Below, in pieces: positions 41,971-49,706 of a stretch of 64,000 nt of DNA. The position numbers and the translations under genes are program-made. Source of the DNA: Exilibacterium sp. (GTDB lineage: Bacteria > Pseudomonadota > Gammaproteobacteria > Pseudomonadales > Cellvibrionaceae); NCBI GenBank assembly GCA_028280195.1, contig JANQMH010000100.1, positions 1-64,000 on the forward strand, read 5' to 3'. The notes below the pieces were generated by a model, which worked only from the letters and a program-made list of their open reading frames with translations, was not told the origin of the DNA and searched no databases. Numbering within the stretch: the stretch's first letter is position 1; each line of letters opens with the position of its first letter.

Positions 41971-42002
41971 TTTTGTGGACACGACTGTTTTGTGGACACG
42001 AC
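41971..42002. repeat. Two tandem 17-base repeats upstream of the siderophore receptor
   Basis: TTTTGTGGACACGAC occurs at 41971-41985 and at 41988-42002 with the same TG before each, a 17-base period. It lies just before the receptor start codon. It could be a regulator site or a simple slippage duplication. Confidence 0.55.
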
Positions 42003-42129
42003 GAGATCTGCAAGCCCGACGATTATAACCAAGCGCGGCTGCGCCATCCTGCGGCATATTGCCGCAGCTATAGGTGGTATAGAGGCCGGCCCGCTTGGTA
42101 TGACGGTGCTCTTATAGAGGGGAAAGAAT

Positions 42130-42348
42130 ATGCGCAAACTACTGCTGACCCTGACACTGGCTTTTGCCGCCCAAGGCGTATCCGCCATTGAAGGACTGCG
42201 CGACAATATTATTGCCAGGGACTACCGGCAACATCTCGGCGCCCTGTTCGAGCACTTCCAGCGCAACTCCGAATCGTCACATATGGAGTTCGAAACCGCC
42301 AAGCGCTTGGCCACTGTCATCGCGCGGCTGGAGCTGCTGAAAAAGTAA
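42130..42348 (+). CDS. Small secreted protein of unknown function
   Basis: This 72-residue protein has a signal peptide (MRKLLLTLTLAFAAQGVSA, cut after about residue 19) and a mature part of about 53 residues, helical and charged, ending ATVIARLELLKK. GAGGGGAAAG precedes the ATG at a good distance. It is divergent from the siderophore receptor gene and converges with the GST gene (stops 5 bases apart). No family recognised. Confidence 0.65.
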   Translation: MRKLLLTLTLAFAAQGVSAIEGLRDNIIARDYRQHLGALFEHFQRNSESSHMEFETAKRLATVIARLELLKK

Positions 42349-42353
42349 TCCGC

Positions 42354-42941
42354 CTAGTGCGGCGCGCTGGCCGCCACTGCGTCGCGCCGCCCGAGTTCCG
42401 CCACCCATTGCGCCAGCGCAGGCGCCCGTTGTTGCCAGTCGATTGTCGCCAGCCGGAAAGAGATATACTCGAAGGCCGTTACCGTGGTTATCGCGTCGAG
42501 ACCGAGCCGCTCGCCGCTTTGCGGGGCCGGCTCGGCAAGCGCGTTCAGCTGTGTGGCTATTCTGCCCAGGGCGGCAATCCAGCGTTCGACCAGCGGCGAC
42601 TCGGGGTCGCCGAAACGCCCCTGCATCACCACACCGACGGCACAGTCCATGGCGGCGCGGCTGAGGCCGAGAATGCGCCACTGCTGCAGTTCGCGCGGCA
42701 GCATCTCCTCACGCCCGGCACGGGCAATCAGGTATTCGCAGATGCAGGTGCTCTCCACCACGACACCGTCATCGTCGCATACCAGTGCCGGCACTTTTGC
42801 CGCCGGTGTAATCTGTTCCAGCTTTGCGGCCTCGTCCCAGGGGCTGGCGTCGATGAACTGCACACCGGCCAGGCCGGCCTCTGCAACGGTAATACTGGCT
42901 ACGCGGGCGTAGGGGGAGGTGGGGCTGATATAGAGTTTCAT
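42354..42941 (-). CDS. Glutathione S-transferase
   Basis: This 195-residue cytoplasmic enzyme has an N-terminal thioredoxin-like domain: MKLYISPTSPYARVASITV (catalytic Ser/Tyr region), TPAAKVPALVCDDDGVVVESTCICEYL (cis-Pro at KVPAL, the VES motif). The helical C-terminal domain contains DAITTVTAFEYISFRL. It starts 2 bases after the MFS stop codon, so it is coupled to it. It conjugates glutathione to electrophiles or acts as a reductase; the substrate is unknown. Confidence 0.9.
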   Translation of the reverse strand: MKLYISPTSPYARVASITVAEAGLAGVQFIDASPWDEAAKLEQITPAAKVPALVCDDDGVVVESTCICEYLIARAGREEMLPRELQQWRILGLSRAAMDCAVGVVMQGRFGDPESPLVERWIAALGRIATQLNALAEPAPQSGERLGLDAITTVTAFEYISFRLATIDWQQRAPALAQWVAELGRRDAVAASAPH

Positions 42942-42942
42942 G

Positions 42943-44175
42943 TCACTTTCTCTCGAGAGGTTGGCGCAGCAGCGGCAGCGCCGTGGCACACAGTAAGCCG
43001 CTGGTAATGACCAGCACCGGGCCGAAGCCGCCGAGCACATCGGACGCCAGCGAGGCGCTCAGCGGTCCCAGCATCTGGCCGCTGGCAAAGGCGGTGGTCA
43101 GCAGTGCCAGCAGGCGGTAGGCACCGTCGCCGCCCACCGCGCGCGATTCCCGCAGCGCCACCATGGTGATGGTAAGGAAGGTGGCGCCGACCGCAACCCC
43201 CGCCAGCGTCAGGGGCACTATGGACGGATGGAGCCCCGGCAGCAACACCCCCACCCCCATCAGCAACTGGCTGCCGGCCCAGATGCGGCGATCGGAAAGC
43301 CTGTGGCAACGGCCCGCCAGCAGCGTCGCAACGCTTGCCGCCAGGCCAAAAACCGGCCAGCACCAGCCGAAAACCAGGGGCTTGGCAATTTCATCGCGCG
43401 CCATCAGCGGCAGGAAGGTGGCCGGAATACTATAGCCAAAGCCGCATGCGCCGTAGGCTAACACCAGTGGCCACCGCTGCCGGTCACCACTGCCGGCGGC
43501 CGGTGCGGCGGCCGCCGGTGTCGCGCCGGCAGGCACCGGGCTTTTATATACCGGGACGATAACAGCCAGGCAGATCGCAGCCAGCAGGCACCAGCCCAGA
43601 GCACTGCTCAAGCCGGCGAGCATAAACACCAGCGCCAGCAGGCCAGTGGCGCAAATACCGATCCCCACCCCCGCCAATACCCAACTCTGCAGTTGCGGCC
43701 TGTGCGCCGCCAGCAGGCGGTTGCCGTAAAAATGTCCCACCAGGATAAATACCCATGCACTCAATACGCCCGTGAGAAGGCGCAGCACAAACCAGAGGTG
43801 ATAATCCGCCGCCAACCCCATTGCGGCGGTGCCCGCGACAATCAGCAACAGTGATATCCGCAAGCCGTCACCCGAGCGCAGCGGTTTCCAGTGTGCGCTG
43901 ATCGAGCCGAGCCAGTAGCCGAAGAAATGAATGGAGGCCAGCGACCCGGCCTCGACCACGGAAAGCAGGCCTTCGGCGCGCATCAGTGGCAGCATGGGCG
44001 TAAAGGCGAAACGCCCCACCCCCATGGCCACCGCCAGCGCCACTGCGCCGGCAATGCAGATGCGCAGCTCCGGCGGCAATCGCTGCGCTGTCAAAACCCG
44101 GGCAGTTAACACAACAGTCCTCACAACAGACGCCGGCTTGGCGATGCAGGACAGCCAGTTTAAAATCAACCCCAC
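42943..44175 (-). CDS. YbfB/YjiJ-family MFS transporter
   Basis: This protein of about 410 residues has 12 hydrophobic segments. The GVGRFAFTPMLPLMRAEGLL segment after the first helix and GYWLGSISA are typical of the YbfB/YjiJ group. The N-terminus is uncertain: the first about 33 residues are not membrane-like and a later start is possible. It is divergent from a LysR gene 62 bases away and followed by a GST gene, which suggests an export/detoxification pair under that LysR. Confidence 0.87.
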   Translation of the reverse strand: MGLILNWLSCIAKPASVVRTVVLTARVLTAQRLPPELRICIAGAVALAVAMGVGRFAFTPMLPLMRAEGLLSVVEAGSLASIHFFGYWLGSISAHWKPLRSGDGLRISLLLIVAGTAAMGLAADYHLWFVLRLLTGVLSAWVFILVGHFYGNRLLAAHRPQLQSWVLAGVGIGICATGLLALVFMLAGLSSALGWCLLAAICLAVIVPVYKSPVPAGATPAAAAPAAGSGDRQRWPLVLAYGACGFGYSIPATFLPLMARDEIAKPLVFGWCWPVFGLAASVATLLAGRCHRLSDRRIWAGSQLLMGVGVLLPGLHPSIVPLTLAGVAVGATFLTITMVALRESRAVGGDGAYRLLALLTTAFASGQMLGPLSASLASDVLGGFGPVLVITSGLLCATALPLLRQPLERK

Positions 44176-44191
44176 ATCATAAAAAATGAAT

Positions 44192-44201
44192 TATCATGAT
44201 A
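44192..44201. promoter_or_regulatory. Candidate LysR operator core
   Basis: TATCATGATA is a perfect 10-base palindrome in the AT-rich 62-base gap between the divergent MFS and LysR genes. The flanks (ATGAATTATC, GATATTAAAT) extend the symmetry imperfectly, in line with LysR boxes. Confidence 0.35.
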
Positions 44202-44237
44202 TTAAATTTCTTTTTATGAGATAGCTTAAGGGATACC

Positions 44238-45101
44238 ATGCGCAATATAGATCTGGACTCCCTGGAAATTTTCCAGGCCGTTGTCACTGAAGGCGGCATC
44301 TCGCGCGCCGCGCAAAAACTGCACCGGGTGCAATCCAATATCAGCACCCGTATCAAGCAGCTGGAACAACGGCTGGATACGCGGCTGTTTCTGCGCCAGG
44401 GCCGCAGCCTCAGGCTGTCGCCGGAGGGCGAGGTGTTGCTGGGTTACGCCGATAAACTGCTGCGCCTGGCCGCCGAGGCGGAAGCCAGCCTCAGCGGGGG
44501 GCCGCCCAGCGGGACATTGCGCATCGGCTCCATGGAGAGCACTGCCGCTGCGCGCCTGCCGCCCCTGTTGTCCCGCTACCATCAGCTGTATCCGCAAGTG
44601 GACATCGTTATTGCCACCGACACCGCCGACGGTTTGCTGCAGCGGCTACTGCAGTACGATATCGATGTCGCTTTTGTGGCAGAGCCGGTGCTGCACAACG
44701 CCCTTGATACCCGCAGGGTTTTTCTCGAGGAACTGGTGTTGTTGAGTCCGCCGTCCAGAGCAGAAGCGCCGACCGCTGCCAATGCCAGCGGCGCCACCCT
44801 GATTGCTTTCCGCAGCGGCTGCGCCTATCGCCGCTATCTCGAGGAGTGGCTGCGACAGTCCGGCGTCGTGCCCGGTGCAGTGATCGAAGTGAGTTCCTAC
44901 CATACCATTATCGCCTGCGTTGCGGCCGGAACCGGTATCGCCGTGGTACCCAGATCGGTGCTCGAGGTTGTGCCCGAATACGCCAATCTGCAGCTCTATC
45001 CGCTGCCGGGGCGGATCGCCAAAATTCACACGCTGCTGGCCTGGCGTCAGGACTATGGCGGCGCCAAGCTCGATGCTCTGAAACAAATACTCGCTGCATA
45101 G
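44238..45101 (+). CDS. LysR-family transcriptional regulator
   Basis: This 287-residue protein has an N-terminal winged helix (IDLDSLEIFQAVVTEGGISRAAQKLHRVQSNISTRIKQLEQRLDTRLFLRQGR, about 4-57) and an effector domain containing TLRIGSMESTAAARLPPLLSRYHQLYP, VAAGTGIAVVPRSVLE and other LysR landmarks. It is divergent from the YbfB/YjiJ MFS and GST genes, which it probably regulates, as in the MFS-LysR arrangement common in proteobacteria. The ligand is unknown. Confidence 0.92.
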   Translation: MRNIDLDSLEIFQAVVTEGGISRAAQKLHRVQSNISTRIKQLEQRLDTRLFLRQGRSLRLSPEGEVLLGYADKLLRLAAEAEASLSGGPPSGTLRIGSMESTAAARLPPLLSRYHQLYPQVDIVIATDTADGLLQRLLQYDIDVAFVAEPVLHNALDTRRVFLEELVLLSPPSRAEAPTAANASGATLIAFRSGCAYRRYLEEWLRQSGVVPGAVIEVSSYHTIIACVAAGTGIAVVPRSVLEVVPEYANLQLYPLPGRIAKIHTLLAWRQDYGGAKLDALKQILAA

Positions 45102-45187
45102 AACCACACCATAAATATGGATACTTGCAAAAACTGTTACTACACTCAGACACAGGCCTTGGACCAGATCTGCTTTTGAGACTTTTC

Positions 45188-45201
45188 TTAATCCAGATCA
45201 A
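45188..45201 (+). promoter_or_regulatory. FNR/ANR-like box upstream of ompW
   Basis: TTAATCCAGATCAA matches the FNR consensus TTGAT-N4-ATCAA at nine of ten defined positions. It lies about 58 bases before the ompW-like start. E. coli ompW is known to respond to FNR, which makes an oxygen-linked site plausible here. Confidence 0.4.
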
Positions 45202-45258
45202 CAAACCTGTAGTAATTTCCCGGTTCAATGGACGCACATAGAAATTTGGACAATAGAT

Positions 45259-45978
45259 ATGGGAAACCCTATGAAATTACGCACTACTACCATGGCTTTT
45301 GCAACCGCAGCCACCCTGTCGCTTTCCGCCTTGCAGGCGGCTGCCTATGAGCCTGGCGAATGGATCGTCAGAGCCGGTGCCACCACGGTCGCGCCGGATG
45401 AAAGCAGCAGCAAGGTCAGGCTGGATGGCACCGTACTGAGCCTGGACGGCGGCACTTCCGAAGTCGGCGTCGATAACAACACCCAAATCGGCCTTACCGT
45501 TACCTACATGCTTACCAGCAACTGGGGAGTCGAATTGCTGGCCGCTACGCCATTCACCCACACCGTGGAAGGAAAAGGCGAACTGGGAGCAGTCGGTGAT
45601 ATCGCCGACATCGACCACCTGCCGCCGACACTGAGTGCGGTTTATCACTTTGACCTGGGCAACGGTTTTACTCCTTATGTCGGTGCGGGTCTCAACTACA
45701 CCTTATTTTTCGAGGAAGACCTGAAGTCTGGGGCGGACAGCGTGCTTTCCGGCCTCGGTCTGACCGGCGGCGATGTGGAGCTGGACAATTCCTTCGGCAT
45801 CGCACTGCAGGCAGGACTGGACTATGAAATTAACGACAAGTGGTTTGTCAACGCCTCTGTCAGGTGGATAGATATCGATACCGATGCGGAGATTGGTTTC
45901 GACAACGGCAGCAAACTTACTGTGGATGTGGATATCGACCCCTTTGTCTACAGCGTTATGATCGGCCGGCGTTTTTAA
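45259..45978 (+). CDS. ompW: OmpW-family outer-membrane protein
   Basis: This 239-residue protein has a signal peptide (to about residue 29, LSALQAAAYEP) and an eight-stranded barrel pattern. GEWIVRAGATTVAPDESS is the first strand, then QIGLTVTYMLTSNWGVELLAATPFTH, LPPTLSAVYHFDLGNGFTPYVGAGLNYTLFF and the terminal WIDIDTDAEI...FVYSVMIGRRF, ending in Phe as outer-membrane proteins do. An alternative ATG at 45271 gives the same mature protein. OmpW proteins form hydrophobic channels for small molecules. A candidate FNR box lies upstream. Confidence 0.92.
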   Translation: MGNPMKLRTTTMAFATAATLSLSALQAAAYEPGEWIVRAGATTVAPDESSSKVRLDGTVLSLDGGTSEVGVDNNTQIGLTVTYMLTSNWGVELLAATPFTHTVEGKGELGAVGDIADIDHLPPTLSAVYHFDLGNGFTPYVGAGLNYTLFFEEDLKSGADSVLSGLGLTGGDVELDNSFGIALQAGLDYEINDKWFVNASVRWIDIDTDAEIGFDNGSKLTVDVDIDPFVYSVMIGRRF

Positions 45979-46118
45979 TCGACATCAGCACTGGACCGCA
46001 AGCAGAAAATTCAGTGCGCCAGCGCCTTCATTTGGATGGGGGCGCTTTCAGGCGCGGCAGCGTCACTATCGATAGCCCGCTGCTGCGTTTTTTTGTTTTG
46101 AAGCTGCTGTGATGCTTA

Positions 46119-46238
46119 TCGAGACCGTTGTGGCGTTTCATCAAGACCGCTGTGGCACTTTATAAAGACCGCTGTGGCACTTTATAAAGACCGCTGTGGC
46201 ACTTTGTAGCACTTCGTCAAAACCGCTGTAGCACCTTA
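46119..46238. repeat. 22-base tandem repeats at the end of the HAD gene
   Basis: Five imperfect 22-base units (for example TAAAGACCGCTGTGGCACTT) lie at 46119, 46141, 46163, 46185 and 46217, with a 10-base remnant between the last two. The unit at 46217-46238 is the coding 3' end and stop of the HAD gene, so the array looks like repeated duplication of that gene end. Confidence 0.75.
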
Positions 46239-46816
46239 TCAGTCACTTCGCTGAAATCGCTGATTACCCAGTCCGCCAGGGATGCATAGCTGGCATTTTT
46301 GCCGTTGTCGATCAGGCAGGCAATCATGTTGGCGCTGTTGGCTGCCTGCAGATCAAATTTGTAGTCGCCGATATAGACAATGTCCCGCGCGGGCATGGGC
46401 CAGTCCGCCGCTATCTGCAACAGACCTTGCGGGTGGGGTTTGGGCTGGCAGTCTTCGCGGGTCACCATCCGGTCGATGGGAATTCCCAGGCGCTCAACCG
46501 TGAGGCAGGCGGCGCGGCGCATATTGCGTGTGACGATACCCATGGGGACGCCGGCCCGATGCAGCAGTTGCAGCATGTCGCGGGCACCGGGCATCCACTC
46601 CGCCCGCTCGGCTCCCTGCATTTCATGCCGTTCCACCACGGCGCGCGCCCGCGCCTGCTCGCACGCATCGTCGATGCCGGCCAGATACTCCAGCAGCGGG
46701 GTGCCGGCGGGTATTTCAAGTTCGGCGCACATGGCCGAAAAGTTCAGTTTGGTATTGGCCAGGGTACCATCGAGGTCGAAAATAATACCCTGGATATTGT
46801 CGAGATTGCCGCTCAT
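46217..46816 (-). CDS. HAD-superfamily phosphatase (subfamily IA)
   Basis: This 199-residue cytoplasmic protein has motif I IIFDLDGTLANTK (Asp14, Asp16), a helical cap (about 25-85), motif II GIVTRNMRR (Thr, about 96), and the Lys and acidic motifs QPKPHP and IVYIGDYKFDLQAANSANM (about 145-163). The layout matches phosphoglycolate phosphatase-like HAD hydrolases acting on small phosphates; the substrate is unknown. It is the last gene of the minus-strand series that starts with the receptor at 51914. Its 3' end participates in a tandem repeat. Confidence 0.9.
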   Translation of the reverse strand: MSGNLDNIQGIIFDLDGTLANTKLNFSAMCAELEIPAGTPLLEYLAGIDDACEQARARAVVERHEMQGAERAEWMPGARDMLQLLHRAGVPMGIVTRNMRRAACLTVERLGIPIDRMVTREDCQPKPHPQGLLQIAADWPMPARDIVYIGDYKFDLQAANSANMIACLIDNGKNASYASLADWVISDFSEVTDKVLQRF

Positions 46817-46857
46817 AACAGCGCAGCGCCGGGAGTGGCTCAGGAAGGCGAGTCGTA

Positions 46858-47187
46858 TTATTTGAGGCTGGCGTAAAAAGCCGCCAGGTTTTCGATGTCC
46901 TGGTCGGACAGGCCCATCGCCATCGGTGTCATCGCCGGGTCTTTGCGGTCACCATCTCTGAATGCTTTTATCTGCTTGACCAGATAGCCCTTCTTCTGTC
47001 CCGCAAGGTTCGGCCAGATATCGTTGGGGCTGATGCCATTGGCACCATGGCAGGCGGCACAGGTGACGGATCTGGCCTTGCCGGCGGCAATATCGCCAGC
47101 ACTGGCGACCGAGGGCGCGAGGCAGACACCTGTCAGTGCGCTTAGCGCAATTAATCGTTTCAACAGAGATACAGACTGGTTCATCAC
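46858..47187 (-). CDS. c-type cytochrome (monoheme class I)
   Basis: This 109-residue exported protein has a signal peptide (about 1-30, [19 protein letters not shown]), then [34 protein letters not shown] with the heme site CAACH (Cys38, Cys41, His42). The distal Met is in [27 protein letters not shown]. This is a small cytochrome c4/c553-type electron carrier of the periplasm. It lies 41 bases upstream of the HAD gene. Electron partners are not encoded nearby. Confidence 0.92.
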   Translation of the reverse strand: MMNQSVSLLKRLIALSALTGVCLAPSVASAGDIAAGKARSVTCAACHGANGISPNDIWPNLAGQKKGYLVKQIKAFRDGDRKDPAMTPMAMGLSDQDIENLAAFYASLK

Positions 47188-47299
47188 GTTTTCCTTGGAA
47201 TGTAAAGGCTCGTAAAATTAGGAGCCCCGATTTTGGCCTACCCTGGAGGCAAACACAAGCAACGGCGCTTCGATCCACGCCGTTGCCGGTGGGCGCGGA

Positions 47300-48514
47300 T
47301 CAGGAGGCCGCAGCGAGTTTGGAAGGCGCAGCGGAACCGATTTTCATTTGCGTCATCGCTGCCATTGCCGTGACAATCAACAGCACGTAGATGATAAAAG
47401 CGATGTCGTAGGAACCGTGGATCGTATAGAGAACACCGGTCAGCCAGATGCCGAGCCCGCCGCCGATGGCATCGAGCACGGTAATGGTACCGAGGATTTT
47501 ACCGGCGGCTTTCAGGCCAAAGGCGTTGACCACATTCAGTTGAATCAGCGTATAGACGCCGCCCCAACCAAAACCAAAAGCGGCCACCGCAATCCAGATC
47601 AGCGCCGGCTGCATCGAAGCCAGGCAAACGGCGCCGGCAATCATAATGATAAAGTTTCCCACCAGCACTTTTCTGCCGTCGAGGTGATCGGCCAGCAGGC
47701 CGAAAATAAATTTACCGACCAGCGCGCAGCCGAAGAACACAGAGATGGCATTGGTGGCCATCGCCGCCGTGAACTCCAGGTCACGCATATGCAGAAACAG
47801 GTGAGCCTGTGCGCCGAGCACGGTGTAAAAGGTGGTCATGGCGACCACGGTAATGGCCCAGAAAGTCCGGGTGCGCAGCGCTTCGCCGTAGCTCATCCCT
47901 TCTTCGGGCACCACCGCCGCACTGTCGGTCTCCGCGTCCTCCGCTTGCGCCGTGTTATTGCGCACCACAAAGATTGTCACCAGCAACATCAGCACGGGAA
48001 AAACGATCTCCGCCTGGAAGGCCTGGCGCCAGTCCATTTTGGTCAGCAGGTAGGTGCCGTACTGGGGCATCAGCGCGCCGCCGAGGCTGGTACCGACCAG
48101 GGCAATACCGATAGCGAGACCGCGGTGTTTGACAAACCACTGCGATACCAGAATGACCGCGGCGTTTAAGCCGCACAGCGTCAGCACAATGCCCAGCACC
48201 ACATGAATGGCGTACAGCTCACTCAGTGAGTTGATCAGGCTGTAGCCATACAGGGCCAGGGCCAGCAGTACCCAGCCAAACACCATGCAGATGCGCACAC
48301 CGTAGCGATCAATCAGCACGCCGGCAAAGGGGGCCACCAGCCCGGCCACGGCCAGGGTGATGAAGCCGTTGAGTTTTAACGCGCCGCGGTCCCAGCCAAA
48401 CTCATTGAGCAGCGCCTCGTCGAATACCGACAGGCCGGAAATACTCAAGCCATTGCTGATCCACAGCGCCAGACAGGCGACCAGGGCCATAAGCCACGGG
48501 AAATAGCGTTTCAT
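47300..48514 (-). CDS. MFS transporter (OFA/monocarboxylate-like)
   Basis: This 404-residue inner-membrane protein has about 12 helices. Landmarks are ISGLSVFDEALLNEFGWDRGALKLNGFITLAVAGLVAPFAGVLIDRYGVR (helices 1-2 and loop), SQWFVKHRGLAIGIALVGTSLGGALMP in helix 4-5, and GLLADHLDGRKVLV. This is the pattern of OFA/MCT-type carriers of organic acids. It is part of the minus-strand group with a receptor, hydrolase and small protein, and probably moves their substrate or product. Confidence 0.9.
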   Translation of the reverse strand: MKRYFPWLMALVACLALWISNGLSISGLSVFDEALLNEFGWDRGALKLNGFITLAVAGLVAPFAGVLIDRYGVRICMVFGWVLLALALYGYSLINSLSELYAIHVVLGIVLTLCGLNAAVILVSQWFVKHRGLAIGIALVGTSLGGALMPQYGTYLLTKMDWRQAFQAEIVFPVLMLLVTIFVVRNNTAQAEDAETDSAAVVPEEGMSYGEALRTRTFWAITVVAMTTFYTVLGAQAHLFLHMRDLEFTAAMATNAISVFFGCALVGKFIFGLLADHLDGRKVLVGNFIIMIAGAVCLASMQPALIWIAVAAFGFGWGGVYTLIQLNVVNAFGLKAAGKILGTITVLDAIGGGLGIWLTGVLYTIHGSYDIAFIIYVLLIVTAMAAMTQMKIGSAAPSKLAAAS

Positions 48515-48551
48515 AATCTGCAGGTGCCTCTAAGGTCCGTGTATTATCCTG

Positions 48552-48878
48552 TCAGGCGCTCGTCGCAGAGCGTGCGCTTGCCCTGAAACCAGTGCCAGGT
48601 GCGGGCACGGGATTTTTGCCCGGTGCCATCACAATAGTCTCATAGAATGTTGCGCCGGGCTCATCCTTTCCTTCCAGCTCGAGCAAAAACATACTGGCAC
48701 CGGCGACCCAGCCATGGCCGCGGAAGGTTGCCGTGTCCCGGTATATACGCCCCTCTTTTAACACAGCGTCGAATTCGGCGTTGTATTCGCGCCCGCCGTC
48801 CCAGCTAAGATAGACACCCACCGAGGTACCGGCATGCTCCGGGACAGGCGGCGTTAATTCAATCAGCGGGTTGGGCAT
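48552..48878 (-). CDS. Small conserved-looking protein of unknown function
   Basis: This 108-residue protein reads MPNPLIELTPPVPEHAGTSV, then GVYLSWDGGREYNAEFDAVLKEGRIYRDTATFRGHGW and FLLELEGKDEPGATFYETIVMAPGKNP. It is beta-rich with no signal peptide. Its start overlaps the hydrolase 3' end by 20 bases, so the two are translationally coupled and presumably work together. I do not recognise a family. Confidence 0.65.
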   Translation of the reverse strand: MPNPLIELTPPVPEHAGTSVGVYLSWDGGREYNAEFDAVLKEGRIYRDTATFRGHGWVAGASMFLLELEGKDEPGATFYETIVMAPGKNPVPAPGTGFRASARSATSA

Positions 48879-49695
48879 TGGTATCGCCAGCGTCGAAAAA
48901 ACCCAGCATAACCGCCGCCACCCGCCCGGGCCAGAGGTCCAAAAAGCCTGCGCCCCAATCGGGAAAATCCCGGCGCCGGCCGTTTTTCAGCAGCGCATCG
49001 GCGCGGCGGCTGTGGCGATAGAGGTCGTCGTTGATATTCATTACCAAAACCGGCTGCGGCAACCGGGACAGTTTGCGCGCATAGGCTTCCGTATAGTGAA
49101 AAGCGGCGCGATGACCCCACTCGTAATGATCGCCGCCGCGCAGGTTTTCTGCCATGGACTCGGCCGCTATCTCCAGGGTCATACCGGGGCCGCGGTAGTG
49201 CATGATACGCTGCCACATGATGCGAAAACGCTCGCCCTGTTCATCCAGCGGGATGGGGGCAAAGTACTGGTGATAGTCGGCCACTTCCTGTGGGGTGAAA
49301 ATCGGCGCGGAGATATTGATCAGCCGTTCGACGGCGTGCGGGCGCTGGTGCGCGGCTTCCACCGCCACCATCGAACCGGTGTGATAGCCGACGATGTTCA
49401 CCCGCGACAACTCGAAATGATCGATCACCTCCCACACGGCACGGGTATAGTCCTCGATGCTGACTGCGGGCACGGCCGGCGGGTGGTCGGACTCGCCGTA
49501 ACCCGGATAGTCGGGGGCAATGACCAGGCGCTGGCGCGCCAGCTGCGGCATCAGCCTGGCAAAAGAGCGGCCCGACTTGGAAATCATATGCAGGCAGACA
49601 ATTGCCGGTTTGTCCGTCGCCCGGCCGGCGCTGCGCAAGTGCATCTGGCCGTAACCGGCATCGATAAAACACCTGCGCACCGGCGGCACTGCCAT
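48859..49695 (-). CDS. Alpha/beta hydrolase-fold protein
   Basis: This 278-residue protein has PAIVCLHMISKSGRSFARLMPQLA (oxyanion loop), LVIAPDYPGYGESDHPP, and the nucleophile elbow VNIVGYHTGSMVAVEAAHQRP (about 108-121), which reads GYHTG with Thr at the usual Ser position. The late acid strand is PVLVMNINDDLYRHSRRAD (about 218-232). The protein at 16891-18333 has the same GxHTG variant. It lies just downstream of the TonB receptor gene (12 bases) and overlaps the small gene that follows. It is likely an esterase or C-C hydrolase on an imported compound. Confidence 0.87.
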   Translation of the reverse strand: MAVPPVRRCFIDAGYGQMHLRSAGRATDKPAIVCLHMISKSGRSFARLMPQLARQRLVIAPDYPGYGESDHPPAVPAVSIEDYTRAVWEVIDHFELSRVNIVGYHTGSMVAVEAAHQRPHAVERLINISAPIFTPQEVADYHQYFAPIPLDEQGERFRIMWQRIMHYRGPGMTLEIAAESMAENLRGGDHYEWGHRAAFHYTEAYARKLSRLPQPVLVMNINDDLYRHSRRADALLKNGRRRDFPDWGAGFLDLWPGRVAAVMLGFFDAGDTNAQPAD

Positions 49696-49706
49696 CGCGC
49701 GGCCGC

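Noticed and set aside
39833..42013. Longer start for the siderophore receptor
   Set aside because: It would place 19 residues, including a tandem repeat, before an ordinary signal peptide.
46119..46238. Possible CRISPR array
   Set aside because: The 22-base units are directly adjacent with no spacers, and no cas genes are near.
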